Positions 33,026 to 44,944 of a DNA stretch of 52,184 nt are shown piece by piece; position 1 is the stretch's first letter, and each line of letters begins with the position of its first letter. The DNA is from Thermomucor indicae-seudaticae (lineage: Eukaryota; Mucoromycota; Mucoromycetes; Mucorales; Lichtheimiaceae). Both the position numbers and the translations under genes were made by a program. The notes below the pieces were generated by a model. The model was not told where the DNA came from and did no database searches. It worked only from the letters and a program-made list of their open reading frames with translations. Location: contig JSYX01000217.1 in assembly GCA_000787465.1 (NCBI GenBank), positions 1 through 52,184 of the forward strand. The letters run 5' to 3'.

Positions 33026-33946
33026 ATGACGACCATTCAGCTTGTTCGATCTGGACTCGCTCGTCATAGATGTCGTGCACGCCTTTTCAGTTCCAAAACG
33101 ATCTTTGGCGCAGAAGACGAAGAGTCAGTGCGAGAGTCGCAGCGGCAGCAACCGATCGACGACAAGCCATGGGATGGTGAAGAATCGGTCAAAGATTCGG
33201 TGCTGCGAATGATTATGGACAAATACCGAGCGCCATTACGGGTACCAGGTGCAGCAAGGCGACAATTGCCACAGCCAGAGCTCTATCCACACCCAGTGGA
33301 GGGACGCTTTTCTGCTGCTGCTACCGAGACGAGTTCCGGTCAAAAAGCAGTGATAAAGGACAAGTGGAGCCGCAGCCAAAAGCAGAAACGGCTAGCGGGA
33401 GCTAGAGACGCTGCCCTCGATTACTCCTTGACACAAAAATACCCACCCAGCGAACAAGAACTCATCAACAAGGAAGACGCAGGGCGACCGAAAAGTATCG
33501 ACGAGATGATGTCGTTGGCAGAAGAAAGGATTCGCGAAGCCCGTGAACGTGGTGAATTTGATAACCTGCCTGGACGTGGCAAACCGCTCCCACGTGATGA
33601 ATTCGAGCAGAGTCCATACCTGGACCGCACAGAATATTTTCTGAATCGCATCATCCAGCGCCAGGGTGCTGCGCCGCCCTGGGTCATGATGCAGCAGCAA
33701 GTGGACACCGAAATCAATCGGTTTCGTGCTGACCTTGCACGATCGCTTCGGTCGTCTGTGCGGAAACAGGATGCATTAGAGTTGCAGACTTGGCGGCAGC
33801 AGCACGGACGCTATTTTGAGACTCTGCTGCAGAACGTAAACAGTCGTTTGCGTAGTTATAATGTCATGTGCCCCGCCTCTGTACGCAAAAACTTGCTTTC
33901 GTTAGACAATGAGATGCAGGTCATCTTGAAATCAACCCAGGAATAA
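33026..33946 (+). CDS. DNAJC28-like protein (DUF1992), probably mitochondrial
   Basis: Intronless, 306 aa. The N terminus MTTIQLVRSGLARHRCRARL is Arg-rich with no acidic residue, a typical mitochondrial presequence. The DUF1992/DNAJC28 conserved domain is centred at about residues 155-225. It begins SIDEMMSLAEERIREARERG and continues EFDNLPGRGKPLP and DRTEYFLNRIIQRQG, then PPWVMMQQQVDTEI, a block strongly conserved from bacteria to animals. No J domain (HPD) is present, as in most fungal members. Human DNAJC28 has been linked to the mitochondrial or Golgi compartment; the molecular role is unclear. The FYVE-ARM gene follows on the same strand after 166 bp. Confidence 0.85.
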   Translation: MTTIQLVRSGLARHRCRARLFSSKTIFGAEDEESVRESQRQQPIDDKPWDGEESVKDSVLRMIMDKYRAPLRVPGAARRQLPQPELYPHPVEGRFSAAATETSSGQKAVIKDKWSRSQKQKRLAGARDAALDYSLTQKYPPSEQELINKEDAGRPKSIDEMMSLAEERIREARERGEFDNLPGRGKPLPRDEFEQSPYLDRTEYFLNRIIQRQGAAPPWVMMQQQVDTEINRFRADLARSLRSSVRKQDALELQTWRQQHGRYFETLLQNVNSRLRSYNVMCPASVRKNLLSLDNEMQVILKSTQE

Positions 33947-34112
33947 AGGTTCTCCTTTTCTGGCGTTACTACCATTGTTGGGTTCCGAAAGAGGGTTGTT
34001 TCATGCAAATTCAGCTGACTTTGTATCATCAGCAAATGGGAAGTGTTATGTACCTCGGTCTGCCGGCAACCCCCCTGGGGCTATTCGATTCCTTCCTTTT
34101 CTCTCTTAAACA

Positions 34113-36571
34113 ATGCAACGTTATGACGACATGCAAACCTTCCTTTTGCCTCGCCCTACTTGGGTGAGCGATCTGGACGTCTTTCAATGTGCTTCATGTA
34201 ACACTCCATTTAGTGCTTTAAAACGAAGGGTATGCAGAGCGGTTATACGGAATGACCAAGACAATTGTCATTAACTCGGAGCTCTTTTCTGTTTTACGTA
34301 ATGGCATAGCATCACTGTCGGCATTGGTAAGAGGAAGAGAGGACTTTTATACGAACAAACGAAAAGGCTGAACCTCGGGCCAAAGCGGTAATATCTTTTG
34401 CCATGATTGTTCGTCCCGAAACGTTCCTTTGCCCCAGCTGGGATACGGATCGAAACCGGTGCGAGTATGTAAAGGTTGCTTCGAGCTAGCGTATCTGATT
34501 ACGTACATGATTGATGATGACCATGGCGTGTCGACTCAGGTATGGCAATTCTCTAGCCTCTTGATCGATTTATACTCAAGGGTAAACCTACAAAAAAGAT
34601 CCACGGTGCTCGGGGTCTCTTGGAGTTTGTCGAAAAGGACAATGGTTCGGATCATGAGAGAATACTCAACAAGGAACAGGCACACATGGCTCATGACAAT
34701 GTTTTCTGTGTAGAGGATGATTTGCATAGTCTTGTCGCTTATGGAGGAATCGATGCTCTTGTATGGTTATGCCAGTCAGCGACCGATCCACAGCTATGCC
34801 ATCTCGCAACAACCATCTTGGCCTTGTTGGCAGAAAAAGGTAAGTCCCATGTCTCCTTCCGTACATCGTTCCCCCGCCCTTTCTGACACCGCCGGTAAAC
34901 GACAAGAATCGGTGCGACCCGTGATTATTACAAAATGGGCCGTGCCTCCGTTATTGCACCTCATTGAGCGGTATATGCACCATGATCGCCAGAAGCAAGA
35001 AACCAAATCGGAAGGCAGCAACGAGTTGCAGCAGGAAATTGCATTGGAAATAATAATCAACTGTACTCATGTCTTTTTCCAACTTGCTCGTGCAGGTAAA
35101 CCCTCTTTCACTCGAAAAAGTGGGTCTGGGACGGTGCTGAAAAGGTTGCGGCTTTAAGGCATCCTTAGTCAGACGAGTATTGTGGATGATGGCGTCCTGA
35201 ATACTTTGTTGACATTGTCGGCGTATGATCCTGCTTTGGTGGTTCCTGAGGAGAGAGAGGAAGATCAAGAAGCAGTGCTGGAACAGCTACGGGAGCGTGT
35301 CGTGATTATTCAAAGTTGGTCTGCCAAAGCTGTTTCTGCGATTAGTGGACAAGGTAAAAAAAAAAGATATCCTTGTGCCCGACGTGGAGAAGATTGGTTT
35401 ATTCATCTATCATCACCACCCAGTGTCCCATCAGCCACATGTCATTGAACTTGTACGTGGCACGGACAGACTTGCGCCACTCTTACGATCACCCAACTAT
35501 GAAGTACGGAAATACATTGCTAAATCAATCGCGTACTTGTCACTACGAAATGGTAAATATACGATGCATCTTTATAACGTTCATAGCTAATAGAAAAAAA
35601 ATAATGCGGACAGACAAATACAAGTCGAGTTTGCTCGGAGACGATGTGGCTCGTGCGTTAGTATCCGTGATCGCCCTATTACCACAGCAGCAAGACGAGT
35701 CCATGTCTGCACAAGTGCGACGAAACGACATGAGTTATTATTTATCACGAGAAGTAAAAGAAGATCAGCTGGCAGATAATCAGCATGACCGATATGCCGC
35801 CGCCGTATCCCATACCTGTTGCGCATTAGCCAACTTTGCAACCAACAGTATGTCTAGTCATAAACACAGAGCGTTTTTTGCTGTTACTGACTCTTTTTGT
35901 GATCTAGATGAGTCCCAGACTACCTTGATATCCCAACCCCATTTTCTTCGATACCTTTGCAATGTGCCTGCCGTCTTTTGCTCTTACACTGAAATTCATC
36001 GACATGTGGCTCGCTGTCTCGCCAACTTGGCATTATATGGTCAGTCTTGTTTATAATTAGTTCTGGTGGTTTTTTTTGGGTACGATTAGCTGTTAATACT
36101 CTAGCAGCGGATAACCATGAAAGGATGCTGTCTGACGATGAAGGACAAGGATGGTTCAATGTGTTGCCAACCTTGTTGGCGATGGGACAAAGCGCCCATT
36201 GCAATCGAGATATCCAGCGGCATATCATACGGGCCATAGATAACCTGAGCACAAGTGGTAAGATCAGTTTGTTAGTAAGGAGGGAGGGAGGGAATCCATT
36301 GATTGACATGGAGAGAGAATTAGTTTCTGATACCGAGACGATTCGCTCATGGCAACTGGCACTGAGAGAAGTGATTCCTTACGTCGAGCGAGTTCTGGAG
36401 GACAGCCCTGACGATGATGATGATACCCTCAAGCGTACCGAAAGCATTCTTGAAAGAACAAGGTTGTTGCCACCAGTTCAACAAGAAGAAAAACAGGAAG
36501 AAAAGACGAGTAAACCCAAACGAAATCATAGAAACAAGAAAAAGAAAAACAAGCAAGAAGAGTCTTTTTAG
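34113..36571 (+). CDS. FYVE zinc finger protein with armadillo-like repeats
   Basis: About ten exons with short introns. The first (34113-34229) encodes the FYVE entry motif WVSDLDVFQCASC. A 17-nt exon (34310-34326) encodes the HHCRHC core, and the third exon starts at 34386 with GNIFCHDCSS, then RVCKGCFELAY. The WxxD, R-HHCRHCG and RVC signatures of PI3P-binding FYVE domains are complete, so endosome or vacuole targeting is expected. The following several hundred residues form helical repeats of armadillo type: GGIDALVWLCQSATDPQLCH, LAPLLRSPNYEVRKYIAKSI, AVSHTCCALANFATN, HRHVARCLANLALY and IQRHIIRAIDNLSTS. The tail is Lys-rich. A FYVE domain joined to Vac8-like repeats suggests a membrane scaffold. 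I do not know a named orthologue. It converges on SSN6 with 23 bp between stops. Confidence 0.8.
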
Positions 36572-36594
36572 CAAAAAACAAATTACACGCAGAT

Positions 36595-38366
36595 TTAGGT
36601 ATTATTTTCTTCTTCTTCCAAGTGTGGTTCTTTTGATGGTGAAGGTTCTTGTGAGGGTGGTAATTTTCGCTTTTCATCGTTGCTATCTGGCCGTGAAAGG
36701 ATAGGAGGATATTGGCTAGTACTTGAAGAAGAAGAAGGTCGATTGTCCTGATGGACTTTTGGAGCTCCTTCAGAAGTGGGTGGTGGTGGATGACTGACGC
36801 TACTACTGGTTTGGTATTGATACGGGTTCGTGATATCCTGTGGGACGGGTTGTTTAGAAGTAGATGGCGAAGCAGCAGAAGAAGAGGGAGGCTGGTTCAT
36901 GGAGCTAAAAAACAAAAAAAAAAGCAGACAGTTTACTATGAATTTGCTCTCCCTCTGTTGACTAGAAGAATAGAAATTACCTCTTTTTGTCACGAAGCAG
37001 ATCCAATCGATGTTTAATATGAGGATTGGTGGGATCCAGTTCCGCTGCTCGTTGGTAGGCCTCGATGGCATCTTGTAACTGATTCGAGCTAGATTCATAG
37101 AGGGTTCCGAGGTTATACCAGACTTCACTCATGTATGGATTAATCCGGATGGCTCTATTATAAGCATCCAAAGCATCTTGATGCTGTATATGTCTGTCGC
37201 GTTAGTCTGTTGTTTCTCCAGGCAGGCTTGGGGGAGGGAATAATAATAATAATAATGATAGTCACCTGGTTGATTTGATAATAAAGGACACCAATCGAAC
37301 ACCAAAAGGCCGGATTGCGCGCATCCCGATACACAGCCTGCTGATAGGCCTCATAGGCCTTGTGATAGTTTTGCTGGGCAATATAGCATCGACCCAACAA
37401 GTACCAGGACTGGGCATCATTGCTGTCGGCTTTCAAAGACCGGGTCAGGTACTCGATCGCGGTTTGTTCGTTCGTGAATGACGTGTTGGGTTGGGCAAAC
37501 AGCCAACCAAACTGCTGCAATACCTTGGCGTCGTCTGGTTTTTCCATCAACACACGCTCATACGCTCCCTTGGCCAGTTCGTACTCGCGTTGCTGTTCGT
37601 ACACGTGGCCCATTTGGTACCATATGTCGACTTCCGTCAGTGGTCGTGGTGGGTGATGCAATATATGACGAAAGCACTAAATCCCCTCTCCTCTATTAAT
37701 TTCCTCCTTTCTTACATCAAAGAGATCTTTGTTGTTACCTGCAGGCTGAGATCATACTTGTGTTGCTGCTTATAAATGATCCCCAACCGAAAATAGATTT
37801 CATTGGCCTTTTCAAAGTTCGGGTCGATCTTGATGACGGACGAAAACGCTTCTTCGGCGTATTCCAACGAGCCGTATCGATCATACAAGATCCCAATCCC
37901 ATACCACAACTTGGGGTCCCTCGGATTCGGTAAATAATAAAGCGCTTGCTGGTACGCATGGTACGCTTCTTGCCAATGCTCCAGCATTAATTGACAATGA
38001 CCCAGCGCGCCCCATATGGGTCCATTGTTCTTTTGGATCTCCAGTATCCGTCGATAATAATTCACCGCCTTTCGTGTGTTTCCCCCTTTCTCTTTTTAAT
38101 ACTCTCTTTCTACTAGACAAACACGAAACACAAACCTTGTCAAACTGTTCCTGATGACGATATAATGAAGCAATCCGCGATAACGCATCCACTGAACGAG
38201 GGTTATGCTTCAGTGCCCACTTGTAAAACGCAAGCGCTCGGGAACTGTCTGTCATTGATTCGGCTAAATTGCCCAAGGATATCCATGCTTGTTCATTGAC
38301 TATTGCCAAACGTTCTGTTATACTTTTTGGTTGACCACCCGAAGCAGGATGATGTTGGTGTGACAT
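36595..38366 (-). CDS. SSN6: TPR transcriptional corepressor Ssn6/Cyc8
   Basis: Partner of Tup1 in global repression. It starts at MSHQHHPASGG (38366) and runs through at least six exons to 36595. About ten tandem TPR units are visible: AWISLGNLAESMTDSSRALA, ALSRIASLYRHQEQFDKAVN, IWGALGHCQLMLEHWQEAYH, LWYGIGILYDRYGSLEYAEE, WYQMGHVYEQQREYELAKGA, SWYLLGRCYIAQQNYHKAYE, FWCSIGVLYYQINQ and VWYNLGTLYESSSNQLQDAI. The sequence of repeats matches Cyc8/Ssn6 rather than other TPR proteins. The N terminus is short and lacks a long poly-Gln. The C-terminal tail is Pro/Ser-rich and shorter than in yeast, ending in an acidic EEEENNT. No Tup1 gene is in the window. Confidence 0.9.
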
Positions 38367-38534
38367 GTTAATATCGCACGTAAAAAGAAAAAAAGAAAAA
38401 GGAAACGGAAAAAAAGAGAGAGAGAAACGGAGAAAGAGACAAAATGACCTCATGCGCTTTTCTTTCCAGAACGGGAATACCAAAAAAGTTCACAAGCTGC
38501 CGATCAATGTTTCAAAATTTTTTTCTCACTAACG

Positions 38535-41242
38535 TCATGCATTGGATTTGGCGCGTCGATGGGCGTTTGTGCCAGGCACAACGCTACTTGATTCTGATCG
38601 ATGATGGCTTGATAATCGCCATCCTTGCTGTTCTTCTTCTTCTTCTTTTTTGCCTTGTTGTTGTGATGCTTGTTCCTGTTTCGTTACTGCATGATTTTCG
38701 CCAGTTTCGTGATTCGCGTCATCGCCGCTTAAAGAACCCAACTGATACACATCGTTGTTGATGGACGAAGGCCGTGAATCCTTGTCTTTTGCCACCGCCA
38801 ACCGGTTCCGCCGACGCCGCGAGATAATAATAAACCACGTCAGCCACGCCATGCAGCCCAGAATAATCAAACTGCCAAACAGAAACACCGGAATGGCTAT
38901 TTGTGGGTTTTGTGCCACCCAAGCCTTCAAAGTATTCACTGCCGAACATACAGACATGCGTTAGTAATAAAGCAGCAGGTCCATTACCGTTAATACATAC
39001 ATGGACCAGTTCCCACGCAAACCCCCTTTTCACAAAACCCAGCTAATCCACACTCGGTGCCGTCCAGAAACACGCCACTGAGCAAGAGACAGTTGCCCGG
39101 ATCTGTGGGGTCAGCACAGCTTACTTGGCACGAATCCTTTTGAAACGGACAATCCTGTGTGACGCTGAGACGTAAACCGCTGGCCATACATTGCTCGTCA
39201 CGCGACGTGCAGACACCCGAGGCACACTGCAGCGTTCCATTCGCGCACAAGGATCCATTGGTCTCGTATTGGTCTGGAGGACACTCGAAGGATTGCCCCG
39301 TGCAGTATTCTGGAATATCACATTCGGAAACGGCAGGTCGACACACCGTGCTTGAAGGTGCCACGGTACAATTCAGGCAACATGCATAACTGTAATCACT
39401 AATAAAATTTTGACGGAACAGGCATTAAATATCTCTATATGCCAGCAGCAACAAAACGAGAACTCACTCGCATACTGCGCCTGGTTTTAACCGGCAGGTC
39501 TTTGCATAACAGCACGCGCTATCTGTTTGTCCAGGATCACATTCTTCGCCTGGTTCTAGAATACCGTTACCACACATGGCAAACGAATTCGTATTACGCA
39601 TTTCAGGAGCTATTCCTCCTAACGTCAGAACCTATTCCTCCCCGTCTTCACATCTGGATAAGAACCTACTCTGGAGACAATACCCGATATTAGGAAATGA
39701 TCCACAAATATCCGATATCGAACACGGACTAAAATCCTCGGTCGTCACATTACTCGTCGGGTTCATCAAATAAGTGTAGCCTGCACTACAGATAGTGTCA
39801 CTTAGAGGACAGCAGCTACACCCGGACGGACTGCATGGACACGTCAGTGCTGTACAATCATGTATCGCACCTTTTTTTTCAATTTTTGTTGTCAATGAAC
39901 GTCTCCGTAATAATAACCGTCATCATATTACCAAACCCGTGACCAATCTCATGCGCCACAACTTTCCATTCGTCCCTTGTAATCGACGACACACCCGTTC
40001 CAGATACCCATTCCGAAGACCCATTCTCTTCAATCTGCTGGGACACCTGAGTCTCGCATAACTGACTTAGCCATGCGATCCCGACTTTGACACCAGTACT
40101 ATTTATACCCGGCTTTTATTAGATTCGCCGATTTCTTATTGTTCGTATGCACTTACGAGCAATTGGTCATGAGGTGCCACAACGCCGCCCCATCATCCCC
40201 TCGACTCCCACGCCACAAGCTAAAATCAGAAAGTCTGTCGTTGATGGTATAGAAACTCGAACACCCCTGATTCCAGCGTGTAAGGGTTGACCTCTGACGA
40301 CGCGGGCAATCTGGCAACGACATGTGGATATAAATCAAGCCGAGCGATATATTGAATGTGCGTTCGTACAGGGCCGATGCCATGTTCCAGTCATTAATGA
40401 TCTGTAGTCGTGCGTAGCGGATGCTGCCGTAGGCTTGAACGTAGGAGCAGTCGGCCGCTGCGCCCATGTACGCGATTTTGCGTACACTTGGGCATCCTCC
40501 TCTTCCTCCTTGATCATTAATCGTTCTCTTCCACATTCGCTTGGCAACCGTGCTGTTATTAAACGGTCGAATGCCGGTAAGTTTCTGATTATACAGCATT
40601 TCTTCCATGGCACACATATAGTCGTCATGATTGTCGTCACGATAAATTACCATCGCGTCGCTGTTATTAAGAACCGGCTCTTCGGCACGTTTAGTGAGAT
40701 GGAAATTGGTCCGTGTCTTGATATGATACAGATTCGATCCCATCCCAAAAGCACCTTCAAAAACTACTGGCTCATGCTGATCGTGTCGGATCATAATTCT
40801 TGCCCAGTTGTCTTCTTCTTCTCCTACTACATAACCTTTGTATATCCTGTAGTCTCGAGGATCCAACGGCTCCACAATATCGTATGCATCATTTTCGGAG
40901 CCACCAAATATACGCGTCGTCGCTCGAGGATGAAAAATATCAGTGTTGGGCTTCAAATGCAACACGTAATTGGTTTGAAATGCTGTGAACCGTAACTGGA
41001 TCGAGTCGGTGTGTTGCAGCTCGGCAACGGTCTCCACTCGTCGTCGTCGATTTAACCGTTCTTGTCCATCGGATATAATCCACAACTCCGGTGCCTTGAC
41101 CGTTTCTATTATTTGGGCATCTATATTCAGACGATTAGAAAATGCCAAGAAAGCCTCATTTACACTTACCCACTACAATGACGAAGCAAGCAAGGAAAAG
41201 CAACAGCAGACAAGGGAATATTGCAGTCATCGAAGCCTGCAT
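38535..41242 (-). CDS. ADAM-family membrane metalloprotease with disintegrin-like domain
   Basis: The start at 41242 gives a signal peptide (MQASMTAIFPCLLLLFLACF). A 51-nt intron then joins it to a propeptide with GYVVGEEEDNWARIMI. The catalytic domain has HEIGHGFG joined across an intron to AIHDC. This completes the zinc motif HExGHxxGxxHD, followed by the Met-turn area (TYLMNPTSN). A disintegrin-like Cys-rich domain follows: CGNGILEPGEECD, CRLKPGAVC, ECDIPEYCTG, QYETNGSLC and further Cys pairs up to FCEKGVCVGTGPC. A single transmembrane helix (PVFLFGSLIILGCMAWLTWF) and a basic, Ser/Gln-rich cytoplasmic tail end at 38535. Full ADAM layout, therefore a probable ectodomain sheddase. Fungal ADAMs are known in Aspergillus and Pneumocystis. 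Most introns are 55-80 nt. Confidence 0.88.
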
Positions 41243-41495
41243 CGAACAAGAGTATACCCAAAAATTCCCGTAATGGCACCCATTCAGGAGATGGCTGCTG
41301 GTTTAAAGGTGTACCCTTGGCAGAGAAAGAAAACAAGGGACAACGAATTTCCTTTGTGTGACAAACGTCCAGGTAATATTCACTTCATGCATGATTACGT
41401 CAAGCAGACCATTAAACGTGGATTGCTTTCTGAGAGGTCTCAAATATGCAAAGTATTGTTTATTAAGAAAAGATGCAGAAAATGTATAAATGTTA

Positions 41496-43686
41496 TTACG
41501 AATTATCGGGAGAGGGCTTTTCCTCTTCTTGCTTTTCTTTTTGCTCATCCTCAGAATCACCACTGCTGCTACTACTACTACTGCTTTCTTCATCCGCTGG
41601 CCTAATACAATCATAAGGTTCATATATGTGCATGTATGCCCCACAGCCCAGCTGTCCCGTTACCTTTCGCCTTCCAAGTAGCGATCTGATACGTCGGCCC
41701 CAGGGAATGTATAGAGTCCATTTCGCCTGAATTTCCATATCTTTTGCTCCTTGAATTTGACTTCCTTGGTTTCGGGATCCACGATTTCAACCCAATCCCC
41801 GTTTCCGTTACGGCTAATTTGCCAGCTTTCATCACTGAGTGCGCTGCCTCCTGGTAACTTTGGATGCCGAAGGTCCCAGCCCAACATCCTGCATAGTTCA
41901 GGTACAATCACGTCACAGTCTCCCAACAGCTGAACATCGAACGTCATGTGCGTGATAGGCGTCCGGTTGATAAGTATTTGAGGCACATTATGTGGTATGA
42001 GTGTCATGATCTCCGAGACCGGCGAGACTTTGAGTGAAGAGCCCATCACGATTAACAAGTCCACGACTTCGGTATCGACAGACAGTAATCGGTCGAACTC
42101 GGCTGGCAGACTCTCCCCAAAGAAGGTGATATCCTAGTCTCCCCACATTTCTTATTTTCTCGTTCTATGTTGCACCAGACAATACTTCCTTGGGCTTACC
42201 GGCTTCATTACTGATATTCCTCGGCGTGAAAGCTTTCCGTCGTCTTCATCATCATCGTCGCCTTGTTCACTGTTCAGTGCTCGTTCAGCCGTTGCCGTTG
42301 CACATCGTGGACATGGTGGAACGCGCTATACAGTACCCGAGTCAGCGAAAAAAGACAAGAAAGATTCTCATATCCCTAAAAGGCACTTGCCTGTTCAAAG
42401 ATATATTTCTCGATTTCTTTACCTTCACATTGGTAGCCACATGTCACACAACTTGCCGTCGCAAAGCTACCATGACAATTGACAACCCGCTTGATATTAG
42501 CTTTATGCTCCAACGTATCAATGTTTTGTGTATAATTTCGCAGGAGCTTGCCCTTGTCCTCTATCAGCTTGACAAACAAATGACTTGGGCTCGGCTCGTA
42601 ATTGCTTGGATACAGTTCTTTGGCAAATGAATAAAAAATTTCGGGCGACTCGCGAAAGTATTGTATATCAAACATTTGCTGCGGATCATCAAGATCGTAG
42701 TCTTTCAAGCGCGAATAGATACCAGTTTCTGACCGAAAATCAGGGATGCCGCATGACACGGAGACGCCTGCGCCCGTGACAATCATGACGTTATTCGCTC
42801 TGGATAATAAGTGCACCACGTCTTCTATTGTATTGACATGCTCAAGTCGACGTCGTTTCCGCAAATGCCGGCTGACGACTGCTTTTAAGACGGATAGAAG
42901 TTGCATCTTTGTGGCCATGGCAGCTGTACTAGGAGGCTATATATCTCAGCCATTAATGCTTCTTCGTTCCGTACCGAGACAGACGGCATAACGTACCACA
43001 ATAATATCAAATACTTCCAAAAGCTGCAAGATGGGCACCTCCTGTTGTATCACATACTTTTCCAAGAATTTAATAACACCTGCAGTAACAGATCAGTCGT
43101 TTTTTCTTTCTCTCTTCCTTCCACACAAACTTGCCTAACTGTCTTGCCTCCTCTTTTATTGCCTCACATTGTTCAGGTGTCCAAGCTAGAACGAAAGGCA
43201 AAACGTCAGTCAGAGAAGAAGTTATTACGTAGCCCTTTTTTCCGAAAATACTTGCAGGCAGTTTCCACCATGGGCGTTTCGTCATCTGGATGATCGACCA
43301 GTGCTGGTGCGAAATCGTCGATACTACTACTATCTTCTTCACTACTGCTGCCACTCCCTTGCTGCCAGTCTTCGTCCGATTCCTCATTATAGCCGTCGTC
43401 AAAGTGATCGTCATTGATCGTTGTTGTCCGCGGTGCTACATCATCATGATCCCCAATATCCACTTGAGCATCTTCCTGCGTACTGACGTCCGCTCCTTCT
43501 AACCCATTACTGGTTAACGACTACAGTGTACAGCAATGCATGAACCGGTATTCCATCCTTACGATCCACTTTGGCTCGTTTGGCCGATCGTTCCGTTATT
43601 TCTTGGTCATTTTCATAGTCGTGATGATTCTCTGATGTTTCATCATCCAAGTCAAATGTAGAGTTGATGGGTAGACCGCTGTTCAT
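41496..43686 (-). CDS. SIR2: NAD+-dependent protein deacetylase of the Sir2/Hst1 class
   Basis: Class I sirtuin. It starts at MNSGLPINSTFDLDDET (43686); an in-frame stop lies just upstream. The N-terminal third is acidic with Asp/Glu/Ser tracts (DDGYNEESDEDWQQG). The catalytic core shows VMIVTGAGVSVSCGIPDFRS, YTQNIDTLEHKANI, the catalytic His in VVNCHGSFATASC, the zinc half-sites CVTCGYQC and CPRCA, DITFFGESLPAEFD, LLIVMGSSLKVSPV and VPQILINRTPI. About seven exons. The zinc-coordinating cysteines are split across an intron. The C-terminal extension ends in Ser and Glu/Lys runs. Nuclear histone deacetylation and silencing are the expected roles, shared with the Hst1 group, which sequence alone does not separate from Sir2. 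Confidence 0.92.
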
Positions 43687-44944
43687 GTCAATGTTCTAAT
43701 GTGTGGAGAAAAGTAAGCTAGAGTGGTTAGTCACAAGAAATTGAGAGCCAGCTTGCTCCCGAACTCTGGGGATAACCCCCCGGGGCAGGCTGCTTACACG
43801 GGAGGTTTCAGCACGGGGAATTGAGAATTGTGGCGTAACGTACTTGCACGGGAAAGCGTGCTTGGATAGCAATCTGATCATTATGCGTTGTGTTCTGAAG
43901 ACAATGTCAAACTCTGAACTTCAGTAGCTTGCCATGACAAGAACGAAAATTCGTTCGTTGTTAAGCTTTCACTGTCTGCACAGTGATTGCTGAGCTTAAT
44001 TGCGCTTTCGTCCATGGAGTGTTGGTGTTCCCGATTGATTCGGTTGTTCCATAAGCCAGATAGTAGTAAAAGATGTGAGGCGAGCACAAGACACCTTTTC
44101 TGCGTAGCAACTGTTGATCGCCACCACGATGTTGAACCCCGCTTATGATTCGATGCATGCTGCACGCGAAGCTTGACAAAAGTACGCGAAAGAACACGGT
44201 TTCCCTGTCAACAGCGACAAGTACAGACTTTTTGCTCAGCTGCATATACAATGGTCAGACCCGTAACCAACAGGTGGACCTTCGACGGAACTGGTTTTAC
44301 TGTCACTCGGGCTAAAACGATGTACAAAAGAAAAGTCCCAAGACATCGGCTGCCCTGCTTCTTAAGCGACGGTGATCACAACCACGAGATTATCTATTGC
44401 ATCGTCGGTTAAGAGCTGGAGCGCCCTGTAGTGCTTTAGCTGATCAATTCCCATGCCAGCAATGCTCTGTGGTGAGCTAGTCTTTGCGTGAGCAAAAAGT
44501 CTTCAACAATGACCCGAGCCATGCCATCTCTGGAAGAATAATCGCTTTGCGTCCAAGTTGTTTCTTGTACATGCAAGTGGCATCAAGCTTTTTCCTGACG
44601 TCATATCTTTGGATGCAACCAATAAGCACAAGCTGCCCCTTTGTTAATGTATTGGGTATTGCCCAATGTAGGCTACCCAAAATTCTGTATTGCTGGAGGC
44701 TGGCTTTGGAAGAAGCGACGCCTGGCCTATCTAGTCTTTAAGAGAGGTTGTTTGTCCCGACAATACACAATCCAGCATTCATCTTTCCGGTTAAAACGGC
44801 AATATGAAGCGTGCCAGAAAGATCCTCTGATAATGGGCCAAGTGTACAGTAAATGAGAGTCGGCGTTTCAAAAAGGTACCTCGCTTGCCATTCGCTTGAA
44901 TCGGCACCACCTCTTTTTTTTGTCGTAGTTGCGCGCGGCTTTCG
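43687..44944. other. 1.26-kb intergenic region between SIR2 and RET2
   Basis: Divergent promoters. Several open stretches near 43881-44412 and 44484-44856 show no recognised motif, and their overlap on both strands suggests chance. No tRNA, tandem repeat or terminal repeat seen. Confidence 0.5.

Noticed and set aside
40435..40995. 186-codon plus-strand open frame
   Set aside because: Antisense to the ADAM catalytic domain exon; no protein-like features of its own.
44316..44412. VPRHR-containing frame that looked like a third copy of the dispersed repeat
   Set aside because: Similarity stops after five residues and the DNA does not align with the two good copies.
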